A DNA stretch of 64,000 bases from UBA2767 sp965228625 (lineage in GTDB: Bacteria; Pseudomonadota; Alphaproteobacteria; Rhizobiales; Methyloligellaceae). Positions 38,007-46,391 of this stretch are shown here, piece after piece. Numbering within the stretch: the stretch's first letter is position 1; every line of letters begins with the position of its first letter. The DNA lies in NCBI GenBank assembly GCA_965228625.1, contig OZ245829.1:1054001-1118000 (forward strand), given 5' to 3'. A model generated the notes under the pieces. The model did no database searches. It was not told the origin of the DNA and saw only the letters and a program-made list of their open reading frames with translations. The position numbers and the translations under genes were made by a program.

Positions 38007-38516
38007 TTAGCGCGTACCCTCGCGCCAGTCGCGCGGCGCGATGAATGTACCGGACCAGATTCCGCGCCGCCGCTGTTTCGCATGCTCTTCTTCGGCAAGG
38101 TAACGCCCATACGACACCGCCCAGCCCTGTTGGACAAGCCATCGGTTGAGGTTGGCCTGGCGAATGCTGCACACGGCAAGCAGCCGGTCGTGCTGATCGC
38201 GCTTCGATCCCTCGCAAGTTACGGGCTTGCCCCGCACATGGTTTCGCAGGGCCGAGGCCGCCTTCACGCCGCATGCCCAATCCGTGCCGTCGCGCACACA
38301 TATCTGGTCGCGCTCCGGCGCATCGACCCCGACAAGACGCACCTCCGTCCCGCCGACGCGCAAACTGTCGCCATCGACGACCGACGCCAGTCCGGTGACT
38401 TTTGTGGGCTGCGGTCCGGGCAGCAGCCAGAGCACGCCGAGAATTGCCAGAACGATCAGAAAAAAGACGGCGAGGTCGAGCAATTTGCTGGTCCGTGTCC
38501 TGCGCAACAGAAATCT
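38007..38516 (-). CDS. membrane-anchored thermonuclease-family protein
   Basis: A staphylococcal nuclease (SNc) domain follows an N-terminal membrane helix (LAVFFLIVLAILGVLWLL). VVDGDSLRVGG, VRLVGVDAPE and the RRGIWSGTF end are the family landmarks; Asp and Arg of the active site are present. It would face the periplasm and degrade or bind nucleic acids. The start is uncertain: TTG 38516 with GGGGGG upstream, or a GTG at 38573. Confidence 0.82.
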   Translation of the reverse strand, partial: RFLLRRTRTSKLLDLAVFFLIVLAILGVLWLLPGPQPTKVTGLASVVDGDSLRVGGTEVRLVGVDAPERDQICVRDGTDWACGVKAASALRNHVRGKPVTCEGSKRDQHDRLLAVCSIRQANLNRWLVQQGWAVSYGRYLAEEEHAKQRRRGIWSGTFIAPRDWREGTR

Positions 38517-38775
38517 CAAGACCGGCCCCCCGCAGCATGTGCCGCCATGTGGTCGCAACGACCCGCGAACCACAGAAGATCGCGGGACCGCCTGCCGCCC
38601 ATTTGCGCCAAAAATGTACGATCTCCGGCAAATGTAAACGCGAAGTTAGGAAATTCTTCCGAAACATGAAAATGAGCAATTGGGCACGGACACGGGTCAA
38701 GCCGACGGCAACGGCGCGACACGTGTGTCTTTCTTGTTGCCCAGTTTCCACGTCGGATCGGATCCGGAAGACGAC

Positions 38776-40371
38776 ATGAACACAGCCGAGAACGCCGCAG
38801 CGGCCGAAGCGGAGATGACGGACACCGGATCCGTCAACGCGCGCGCTCGGAGTTTTCAGGACGTGCGCGAGGACCTTGCCTCCAAACCAGGTTCGAAGCC
38901 CGCTTTCGAGTATGAGCTGCTGCTCATGTTCGTTCACAATGAACTGAGCGCCGCCCTCGCGATCCCCCTGCTGGCGATCGTCGTCGCCATGGCGTCCATG
39001 TTCTGGGCCCCGGCAAACCAGCTTCTCTTCTGGCTGGCGATGGTCTTTGTCTCGAAGGGCATTCTGCTTGCCTTGTGCCGCCAGTTCACCAAACTCCCGC
39101 GCGGGAAGGTGAACGTCAATACATGGCGCTCCAAGTTCGTCGCAGCCGAGTTTCTCTACGGCATGATCTGGGCGAGCGTTGCCTTCGTGAGCGTCAACAG
39201 CGTCGACCAGTCGCCATACATTTTCCTGTTCGCATGCCTGACCGTCGTCATCGCCATGCGCATGATGTTCGCTTCGACAGTCATGCCGATCGTGTATGTC
39301 GGCACGATTCCGCTGACCGCGGCGCTGGTCCTGCGCTTTGTCATGCTCGACACGCCGTTCTACTGGGCGATGGCGGCATTGGCGGTCGGCGTTCATATAT
39401 ATTTTGTATTTATTTTAAAGGGCTTACACACAACCGTTATGGCGATGCTTGAATATCGCGCGGAAAAGGAACTGCTCATCGCCGAGCTCGAGCAATCGAA
39501 ATCGATTTCCGACGATGCGCGGCGGCGGGCCGAGTCCGCGAACATCGCCAAATCACGTTTTCTCGCCACCATGAGCCACGAGCTGCGGACGCCGTTGAAC
39601 GCAATTCTGGGATTCTCCGAAGTGATGAAATCGGAGATCCTCGGCCCGCACAGCAATCCGACCTATCGCGAATACGCCAACGACATTCATGAGAGCGGCC
39701 AGCACCTGCTGAACCTGATCAACGAGATCCTCGACCTGTCGCGTATCGAGGCCGGGCGCTACGAACTCCAGGAGGAGCCGATTGCCCTCGCCGCCGTGGC
39801 CGAGGATTGCCACCGCCTGCTCAAGCTGCGCGCGGAGAAGAAGGGTCTGAAAATCATCGAGAATTTTCAGCCCGGCCTCTCGAAACTATGGGTCGACGAG
39901 CGGGCGATCCGGCAGGTCTGCCTCAACCTTCTCTCCAATGCCATCAAGTTCACGCCGTCGGATGGCGCGGTGTCCATTTCCGTCGGCGAAACGCCATCGG
40001 GCGGCCAGTTCCTCAGCATCAACGACACCGGACCGGGGATTCCGGAGGAAGAAATTCCGCGCGTGCTCAAGAATTTCGGGCAAGGCTCTCTCGCGCATCA
40101 AACGGCGGAAGGCGGGACCGGCCTCGGATTACCCATTGTCATGGGTCTCGTGGAATTGCACGGCGGGACTTTCGATATCAAGAGCAAGCTGCGGCAGGGA
40201 ACGCTGGTCACGGTGACGTTCCCGCCCGAACGCGTCATGCAGACGCTGCCGCGGCTGGCCGAACCCGGCGAACCCAAATCCCCGCTTCCGAACGCACCAA
40301 CCTCAACCGAAGGGCAGTCGGGGTGGCGCGAACGGCACAATGCGACGCATCTTGAACGCCACAGCGCGTGA
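38776..40371 (+). CDS. membrane sensor histidine kinase (DivJ/PleC-like)
   Basis: The 531-residue protein has six or so membrane helices in residues 55-245, a coiled coil, the H-box ATMSHELRTPLNAILGFSEV, and an HATPase domain (N-box LNLLSNAIKF, G1 DTGPGIPEEE, G2 GGTGLGLPIV). The H-box sequence resembles alphaproteobacterial DivJ/PleC kinases. No response regulator gene is adjacent, so it is an orphan kinase in this window. GGAAGACG precedes ATG 38776; longer in-frame starts lack such a site. Confidence 0.9.
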   Translation: MNTAENAAAAEAEMTDTGSVNARARSFQDVREDLASKPGSKPAFEYELLLMFVHNELSAALAIPLLAIVVAMASMFWAPANQLLFWLAMVFVSKGILLALCRQFTKLPRGKVNVNTWRSKFVAAEFLYGMIWASVAFVSVNSVDQSPYIFLFACLTVVIAMRMMFASTVMPIVYVGTIPLTAALVLRFVMLDTPFYWAMAALAVGVHIYFVFILKGLHTTVMAMLEYRAEKELLIAELEQSKSISDDARRRAESANIAKSRFLATMSHELRTPLNAILGFSEVMKSEILGPHSNPTYREYANDIHESGQHLLNLINEILDLSRIEAGRYELQEEPIALAAVAEDCHRLLKLRAEKKGLKIIENFQPGLSKLWVDERAIRQVCLNLLSNAIKFTPSDGAVSISVGETPSGGQFLSINDTGPGIPEEEIPRVLKNFGQGSLAHQTAEGGTGLGLPIVMGLVELHGGTFDIKSKLRQGTLVTVTFPPERVMQTLPRLAEPGEPKSPLPNAPTSTEGQSGWRERHNATHLERHSA

Positions 40372-40487
40372 ATCGCCAGGTTACGCTTTGTCCATACTGA
40401 TTGTTTTGCCGCCAGAGCTGCTTAAATAAATGGTATGAAAATGTGCACACAGCACGCGCCTGTGCGCCAAACAAGGATGGTCGTGGC

Positions 40488-41192
40488 ATGAGCGCATGGA
40501 TTGCCCTCGGGCTGCTGATCGTCGCCGGCGCCGTCCTCGTTCTGAACAATGATTCCGGAACGATTGCCGGTTTCGAACCGGGCGACTTCGCCGGGGTTGT
40601 CGCCGCGCTCGCCCTTCTGGTGTTCCTCGGCGGCTCAATGCTGAGTGGCTATCGGGGCCGCTTTACCGGAGCTGTCCGCGATGCCGTGTTCTGGGCCATC
40701 CTCGGGGTGGTGCTTATCGGGGGATACAGTTACCGCGATCAGGTGATGCCGCTGGTTCATCGCATTGGCGGAGAACTCATCCCCGGGATGCCGGTCAGCG
40801 TCAATACGGGCGACGCGCAGACAACGGACGTACGCATCCGAAAACAGGCAGACGGCCACTTCCTGGCGCATACACGAACGAACGGAACGAGAGTGGACAT
40901 GATCGTCGACACCGGCGCGTCCACGGTGGTCCTTCGCCCCTCGGATGCGGAGCGCGTCGGCATCAATCTCGACGGTCTGAGCTACTCCGTGCCCGTGCGA
41001 ACAGCGAATGGGACGGCCTATGCCGCGCGCATCAGGCTTAACAACGTATCGATCGGTGCGGTTACCGTCGACAATGTGGAAGCGCTCGTGACCAGGCCCG
41101 GCGCGCTCCACGAAAACCTGCTCGGTATGAGTTTCTTAAGCCGTTTACGCTCTTATGAATTCTCTGGAGATTTCCTCACTCTGCGCAGCTAG
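40488..41192 (+). CDS. TIGR02281-type retropepsin-like aspartic protease
   Basis: A 234-residue membrane protein with three hydrophobic segments in residues 1-90 followed by a periplasmic retropepsin-like domain. The active-site Asp is in MIVDTGASTVVLRPSDA; LLGMSFLSRLRSYEF ends the domain. Such clan AA proteases are common in alphaproteobacteria and their substrates are mostly unknown. A paralogue follows 54 bp downstream. Confidence 0.9.
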   Translation: MSAWIALGLLIVAGAVLVLNNDSGTIAGFEPGDFAGVVAALALLVFLGGSMLSGYRGRFTGAVRDAVFWAILGVVLIGGYSYRDQVMPLVHRIGGELIPGMPVSVNTGDAQTTDVRIRKQADGHFLAHTRTNGTRVDMIVDTGASTVVLRPSDAERVGINLDGLSYSVPVRTANGTAYAARIRLNNVSIGAVTVDNVEALVTRPGALHENLLGMSFLSRLRSYEFSGDFLTLRS

Positions 41193-41246
41193 TTTTCCGA
41201 GCATGGAAAGCTGGTAGTCGAGGCAATCTCCCCGGGGGTTCCGCAT

Positions 41247-41813
41247 ATGGCGTATAGTTCCGGCGTTAAGACCTTTTTGCGCGAAGCGGTGTCGTGGGGC
41301 TCCGTTGTCGTGATCGGATTTGGCTGCGTCTACTTCTTCGACGACATGCGCCGGTTCGCCGCCAGCACGATCGCGACAATCGGCGATAATCACAGGCCCG
41401 ATATCCAGATCAAGGAGCCGGTGAGCAGCGAAGACGGGTTTGAAAGATCGGTCACGCTGACGGCGAACCGCCAGGGCCATTTCTATACCCGCGCCAACGT
41501 GAATGGCCGCGCCATCGCGGTGTTGGTCGATACCGGCGCAACGACGATAGCACTCACCTATGAGGATGCGGACCGCCTCGGGTTGCGACCACGCGACTCC
41601 GATTACACACACACAGTGAACACGGCCAACGGCATCGGGCGGGCTGCACAAATCGAGCTGGACAGCGTCGAAATCGGTGACGTTGAAGTGCGCAACTTGC
41701 GCGGTCTGGTGCTGGAGCCCGGCAGGTTGAAGGTGACACTGCTCGGCATGGAGTTCATCCGCCGTCTGGAGAGTTTCGAATTGCGAGGCAACAAACTCGT
41801 GCTCGTCGAGTAG
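41247..41813 (+). CDS. TIGR02281-type aspartic protease, second copy
   Basis: A 188-residue paralogue of the upstream gene with one N-terminal membrane helix (SWGSVVVIGFGCVYFF) and the same protease core: VLVDTGATTIALTYEDADRL and LLGMEFIRRLESFEL. The active-site D-T-G is intact. Tandem duplication with loss of two membrane helices is likely. Confidence 0.9.
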   Translation: MAYSSGVKTFLREAVSWGSVVVIGFGCVYFFDDMRRFAASTIATIGDNHRPDIQIKEPVSSEDGFERSVTLTANRQGHFYTRANVNGRAIAVLVDTGATTIALTYEDADRLGLRPRDSDYTHTVNTANGIGRAAQIELDSVEIGDVEVRNLRGLVLEPGRLKVTLLGMEFIRRLESFELRGNKLVLVE

Positions 41814-41902
41814 TCTTCGCACCGCGCTGAACCGCCAGCATTGTTGCGTTGCGTCAATTCGGCTATCAAGCATCCTCGACTGCGCGAAAAGGTGCTGAGG
41901 CC

Positions 41903-43402
41903 ATGTTTCCACAACCCCGAACCGACCTTACGCCCAATTCGGCGGATTTCGAGCGATTGCCCTTCATCAAGCCGACGGGATTTCGGGAGTATGACGCCCG
42001 ATGGCTGTACCCGGAGGAAATCAACCTCATGGGGTTGCAGGCGATCGGGCTCGGTCTTGCGGCGCTGTTTCGCAGACGCGGCGTTCCGCTTCGCATCGTC
42101 ACCGGACACGACTACCGGTCCTATTCGGCGGCCATCAAACAGTCCCTGATGTCCGGCATGCTCGCCGGTGGCATGGAGGTGCATGACATCGGCCTTGCGC
42201 TCTCGCCAATGGCCTATTTCGCCCAGTTTGATCTGGATATCGCAGGCGTGGCCATGGTCACCGCCAGCCACAACGACAATGGCTGGACGGGCATCAAGAT
42301 GGGCCTGGCGCGGCCCCTGACCTTCGGGCCAGATGAAGTGTCGGAGCTCAGGGAGATCGTGTTCGACACCGCGTTCAATGCCGATGGCGGCGGATCGTAT
42401 CACTGTCATCCCGACGTGCGGGACCGCTACGTGGCCGACCTCACGGACCGGGAGCCGCTCAAACGCAAACTGAAAGTCGTGGCCGCGTGCGGAAACGGCA
42501 CCGCGGGCGCTTTCGCGCCCCAGGTCCTTCAGGCCGTCGGATGCGATGTGACGCCGCTGCATTGCGACCTCGACTACAGCTTTCCGAACTACAATCCGAA
42601 CCCGGAAGACATGAAGATGCTGGACTCGTTGCGCGAGGCGGTTCTTGCGTCGCAGGCGGACGTCGGCTTCGCATTCGATGGAGACGGCGACCGTTGCGGC
42701 GTCGTCGACAATGAAGGCAACGCCATTTTCGCCGACAAGGTCGGCGTCATGCTGGCGCGCGACATTTCCGCCCGGCATGCGAATGCCAAATTCGTCGCGG
42801 ACGTCAAATCGACCGGCTTGTTCCTGACCGACCCGGTTCTGGCGGAGAACGGCGCGTCCTGCGCATATTGGAAAACCGGTCATTCCTACATGAAGCGCTA
42901 CAGCCACGAGACCGGCGCGCTGGTCGGTTTCGAGAAATCAGGACACTTCTTCTTCAACCCGCCGCTCGGCCGCGGGTATGACGATGGCCTCGTTGCCGCT
43001 CTGGCGGTCTGCGACATGCTCGATCATACGGGCGATCAGTCCATGGCGGACCTGCAGCGCGCCCTGCCCCGGACCTGGCAGTCGCCGACGATGTCGCCCC
43101 ACTGCGCCGACGAGATCAAATATGACGTGGTCGACCGCGCGGTCTCGCATTTCTCCGACGTCGCGTCGAACGGCGGGCAGCTCGCCGGCCAGAGTGTTCG
43201 GGATCTGATCACCGTAAACGGCATTCGCATTGTACTGGAGGATGGGACCTGGGGCCTGCTGCGCGCATCGTCCAACAAGCCCGAGCTGGTCGTGGTGGTC
43301 GAAAGTCCGACGTCGGAGGAGAATATGCGGGCGATCTTCGGTGAGATCGACGCATACCTTGCAAAACAGCCGGAAGTCGGCGAGTACAATCAGAAAATCT
43401 GA
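41903..43402 (+). CDS. phosphomannomutase/phosphoglucomutase
   Basis: A 499-residue alpha-D-phosphohexomutase. The phosphoserine loop is TASHNDNGWTGIKMG (S122), the Mg loop DGDGDRCGVVD, the sugar-binding loop FEKSGHFFF and the phosphate-binding loop near the end (LLRASSNKPELVV). It interconverts hexose 1- and 6-phosphates for polysaccharide or LPS synthesis. TGAGG lies before ATG 41903. No sugar-nucleotide gene is adjacent. Confidence 0.93.
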   Translation: MFPQPRTDLTPNSADFERLPFIKPTGFREYDARWLYPEEINLMGLQAIGLGLAALFRRRGVPLRIVTGHDYRSYSAAIKQSLMSGMLAGGMEVHDIGLALSPMAYFAQFDLDIAGVAMVTASHNDNGWTGIKMGLARPLTFGPDEVSELREIVFDTAFNADGGGSYHCHPDVRDRYVADLTDREPLKRKLKVVAACGNGTAGAFAPQVLQAVGCDVTPLHCDLDYSFPNYNPNPEDMKMLDSLREAVLASQADVGFAFDGDGDRCGVVDNEGNAIFADKVGVMLARDISARHANAKFVADVKSTGLFLTDPVLAENGASCAYWKTGHSYMKRYSHETGALVGFEKSGHFFFNPPLGRGYDDGLVAALAVCDMLDHTGDQSMADLQRALPRTWQSPTMSPHCADEIKYDVVDRAVSHFSDVASNGGQLAGQSVRDLITVNGIRIVLEDGTWGLLRASSNKPELVVVVESPTSEENMRAIFGEIDAYLAKQPEVGEYNQKI

Positions 43403-43559
43403 AGCGGTCGCGTGGCGCTTCATGCGTCACGATCGCCGCGCGGGTAACGGGGCAAGTCGGCCCCACGACGCCTGAACGCCGCAAGTTCCTCATGGAACGC
43501 TCTGGCCATTCCCGGTTGACGTGAAATCACAATCAACCGACACCATATGGACAGGAGGG

Positions 43560-43580
43560 CCCTAGGTTTCGTACCTAGGG
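43560..43580. repeat. 8-bp inverted repeat with 5-nt loop
   Basis: CCCTAGGT and ACCTAGGG flank TTCGT in the 255-bp gap between the mutase and the DUF2062 gene. No T-run follows on either strand, so it is not a standard terminator. It could be a protein-binding palindrome or mRNA hairpin ahead of the DUF2062 gene. Confidence 0.5.
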
Positions 43581-43657
43581 AGGGGACGTTAGGCAAAAGT
43601 TGAGACTGTCCGGGCTTTAATCGTCCAAGTTGCACGTTTGAGCAGGTACACGCGCAT

Positions 43658-44290
43658 ATGACCGCACCGCGTCAATTCAGCATGATTGACAAGTTTTGGC
43701 GAACCGTGCGCTACCGCCTGCACATCCCGATGCTCCGCAACAAGGCAACTCCGGAGCACATCGCTCGCGGCGTGATGATCGGGATGATCTGGGCCATGAC
43801 GCCGTTCTTCGGCTTCCATATGGCGCTCGTGTTCATCACGTGGATTGTGGCGACGCGTGTGTTCGGGTGGGACTTCTGCCTGGTGAACGGCCTCGCCTGG
43901 ACCTGGACCACGAACATCGTGACCATCGTACCGGCCTACTATCTGTTCTACCTGACCGGACAGATCCTGATGGGGAATTTCTCCGACCCGCTCGGCTATG
44001 AGGCGTTCCACTCGCTGTTTGTGCTCTCGGAGAACCAGGACGCGGACATTTTCACAACACTCGCGGCGCAGCTCGAGGTGCTCTGGAAGTTCTTCGGAAT
44101 TCCGTTGTTCATGGGCTCGGCGGTGTGGGCCGTGGTCAGTGGATGGCTGTCTTACAAACTGAGCTACGGCTTCGTACGGCGCTATCAGGAGCACCGCGCG
44201 CGAAGAATGGCCAAGGCGGCGAAAAAACCGGAAAAGCGCTCGAAGTTCAAACCCCTCCCCTCCGGACCGCAAGGCGAGCAGAAGGCCTGA
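43658..44290 (+). CDS. DUF2062 membrane protein
   Basis: A 210-residue protein with the DUF2062 core: ATPEHIARGVMIGMIWAMTP, then FGFHMALVFI and NPxT-like WTWTTNIVTIVPAYY. It has three or four membrane helices and a basic Lys/Arg-rich C-terminal tail (ARRMAKAAKKPEKRSKFK). Function of the family is not established. Confidence 0.88.
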   Translation: MTAPRQFSMIDKFWRTVRYRLHIPMLRNKATPEHIARGVMIGMIWAMTPFFGFHMALVFITWIVATRVFGWDFCLVNGLAWTWTTNIVTIVPAYYLFYLTGQILMGNFSDPLGYEAFHSLFVLSENQDADIFTTLAAQLEVLWKFFGIPLFMGSAVWAVVSGWLSYKLSYGFVRRYQEHRARRMAKAAKKPEKRSKFKPLPSGPQGEQKA

Positions 44291-44309
44291 GCACCGGCCG
44301 GCCCAAACC

Positions 44310-45134
44310 CTAAAGTGTCGCGAAAAACCGCACGGCAATGATCGCCAGAAACGTTGCGAAGGCGAGTTCCAGCTTGCGCCGCGAGATGCCGTGCGCAAGC
44401 CGCACGCCGAGCGGCGCGGCCAGCACGCTGACCGGCACGATAATCAGCGCGCTCAGCACGCTGACATAACCCAGCGACCCCGGTGGCGTGCCGGCAACGC
44501 CCCACCCGGCCCAGATGAAACCGAGCGTTCCCGGAATGGCGATCATCGGACCGAACCCCGAAGAGGTCGCGACCGCCTGATGGATCGGTCGACCGTAGAG
44601 GGTCATCATCATGGTGATGAAGGCCCCGCCGCCGATGCTCATCAGAGTCGAGATCGCGCCAACGAAAAGGCCGTAGAGGCTGCGCCACGGATTGCCCGGG
44701 ATCGCATCGCCCAGCTTCCAGCTCTCACGTCCGAAAAAGAGCTTCAGGGACATGACCGTCGCGGCGCCGGCCCAGATCGCCGTCAGGATCTCGTTGTTGG
44801 AATAGCGCGCCACGATGGCCCCAATCACAACGCCGATGACGACCGAAACCGCCATGGACCGGATGATGTCCATGTCCACGGCGCCCTTCGCCTTGTGCGA
44901 CAGGAACGAGCGCATCGAGGTCGGCAGGATGACCGCCAGCGACGTGCCGACGCACATATGCATGAGCACCGCTTCATCCACACCCACGGCGGAGAACAAC
45001 TCGTAAAGGATCGGCACCATGACGCCACCGCCGCCGATGCCCAACAGGCCGGCAAGCACGCCCGTGGCGAAACCGCCGACAAGCATCAGCGCCAGTAGCC
45101 AGGCGATCTCGCCCGCTGGCAATCCGAAATCCAT
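44310..45134 (-). CDS. TauE/SafE-family anion exporter
   Basis: A 274-residue membrane protein with two homologous halves, each carrying the family motif (GLLGIGGGGVMVPIL and SIGGGAFITMMMTL) and about eight helices. Members move sulfite, sulfoacetate or other small organosulfur anions. GAGGGC precedes ATG 45134. It lies 22 bp after dusA on the same strand. Confidence 0.93.
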   Translation of the reverse strand: MDFGLPAGEIAWLLALMLVGGFATGVLAGLLGIGGGGVMVPILYELFSAVGVDEAVLMHMCVGTSLAVILPTSMRSFLSHKAKGAVDMDIIRSMAVSVVIGVVIGAIVARYSNNEILTAIWAGAATVMSLKLFFGRESWKLGDAIPGNPWRSLYGLFVGAISTLMSIGGGAFITMMMTLYGRPIHQAVATSSGFGPMIAIPGTLGFIWAGWGVAGTPPGSLGYVSVLSALIIVPVSVLAAPLGVRLAHGISRRKLELAFATFLAIIAVRFFATL

Positions 45135-45155
45135 GAAAGCCCTCAACCCCTGCGG

Positions 45156-46184
45156 CTATTCAGCCGCCACCGGAGCCACATGCATACGCGTATCGCGAAG
45201 GTGCGCCAAGCACTCATTGAGGACCTCGATACCCGCGTCCGCGCGCGCGCCCTGCTCGGTGAGATGGCGGCGGAAGGCGCGGGCGCCCGGCTGACCGTGG
45301 TAGAGGCCGAGGATGTGCCGGGTCAGGTGATGCAGGCGGGTACCGCCCGCCAGTTCACGCGCGGTGTAGGAGATATAGTGTTCGAGGACATCGTCGCGAT
45401 CTCCTGCCGGGCCGCTGTCCTCGCCGAAGATGCGCGCATCGACGGCAGCGAGCAGAAAGGGATTGTGATAAGCGGCACGCCCCATCATCACGCCGTCGAC
45501 ACGGCCGAGATGATGCTCGGCCTCGTCGAGCGTCTCGATGCCGCCATTGATGCAGATCTCGAGTTCGGAGAATCTCTGTTTCAGCCGGTGCACCCGGTCG
45601 TGGTCGAGCGGCGGCACGTCGCGGTTCTGCTTCGGGCTCAGACCTTGGAGCCACGCCTTGCGCGCATGGACAATAAACGTGCGGCAGCCCGCGTCGGCGA
45701 CCATGGACACGAACCGGTCGAGATCCCGCTCGGCGTCCTGATCATCGATGCCGATGCGACATTTCACGGTGACGGGCACGCCGACCGCTTTCTGCATTGC
45801 TTCGATACAACACGCCACGAGATCCGGCTCCGCCATGAGGCACGCACCGAAACGGCCGGACTGCACCCGGTCCGACGGGCAGCCGATGTTGAGGTTGATT
45901 TCGCGGTATCCGAAGTCTTCGCCGATGCGCGCCGCTTCGGAGAGCTGCGCCGGGTCGCTCCCGCCCAGTTGCAGCGCGACCGGCTGTTCGGCCGGATCGA
46001 ATCCGAGCAGTCGCGTTCTGTCCCCGTGCACCACCGCCGCGGCGGTCACCATCTCGGTATAGAGCAGCGCACGCGACGAGATGAGACGCATGAAGTAACG
46101 GCAGTGACGGTCCGTCCACTCCATCATCGGCGCAACGGAGAAGCGGCGGTCCACCGGGACATATGTCGAGGAATTTTCGTCCAT
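45156..46184 (-). CDS. dusA: tRNA-dihydrouridine synthase A
   Basis: A 342-residue FMN enzyme that reduces U20/U20a of tRNA. The N-terminal VDRRFSVAPMMEWTDRHCRY, the INLNIGCPSDRVQSGRFGAC stretch with the catalytic Cys, KCRIGID and the HARKAWLQGLSPKQNR motif are specific for DusA. Its first 24 codons (46113-46184) have a diverged copy at 50967-51038. This suggests that the present 5' end was supplied by an integrated element. Confidence 0.95.
   Translation of the reverse strand: MDENSSTYVPVDRRFSVAPMMEWTDRHCRYFMRLISSRALLYTEMVTAAAVVHGDRTRLLGFDPAEQPVALQLGGSDPAQLSEAARIGEDFGYREINLNIGCPSDRVQSGRFGACLMAEPDLVACCIEAMQKAVGVPVTVKCRIGIDDQDAERDLDRFVSMVADAGCRTFIVHARKAWLQGLSPKQNRDVPPLDHDRVHRLKQRFSELEICINGGIETLDEAEHHLGRVDGVMMGRAAYHNPFLLAAVDARIFGEDSGPAGDRDDVLEHYISYTARELAGGTRLHHLTRHILGLYHGQPGARAFRRHLTEQGARADAGIEVLNECLAHLRDTRMHVAPVAAE
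46113..46127. repeat. left 15-bp direct repeat within dusA (att-like)
   Basis: CGTCCACTCCATCAT is identical to 50967-50981. It is the point at which homology between the two dusA 5' ends stops, as expected for a recombination core inside dusA. Confidence 0.65.
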
Positions 46185-46391
46185 AACCGCAGTCCATACG
46201 CGTGCCGTCGTGGCCCTGTCAAACGTGCGTGCGTTTTAGCTGCACAGGAAACGGGCAACCTACAGCAACTATCTTGCAGGAATTGGCGCGCACGAGTAAT
46301 GCGCGGAGGCCGCCATGCATCTGAACCGACCCGGCCGACCAAATCCTCCTCAAGAGAACTATTTGCCCGACGGTGGGGCAAAACCCCGGAT

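Noticed and set aside
37999..39396. A 465-codon minus-strand frame
   Set aside because: It crosses the thermonuclease in another frame and the histidine kinase antisense; both real genes have clear motifs.
43560..43580. Inverted repeat as a rho-independent terminator
   Set aside because: No T-run follows on either strand.
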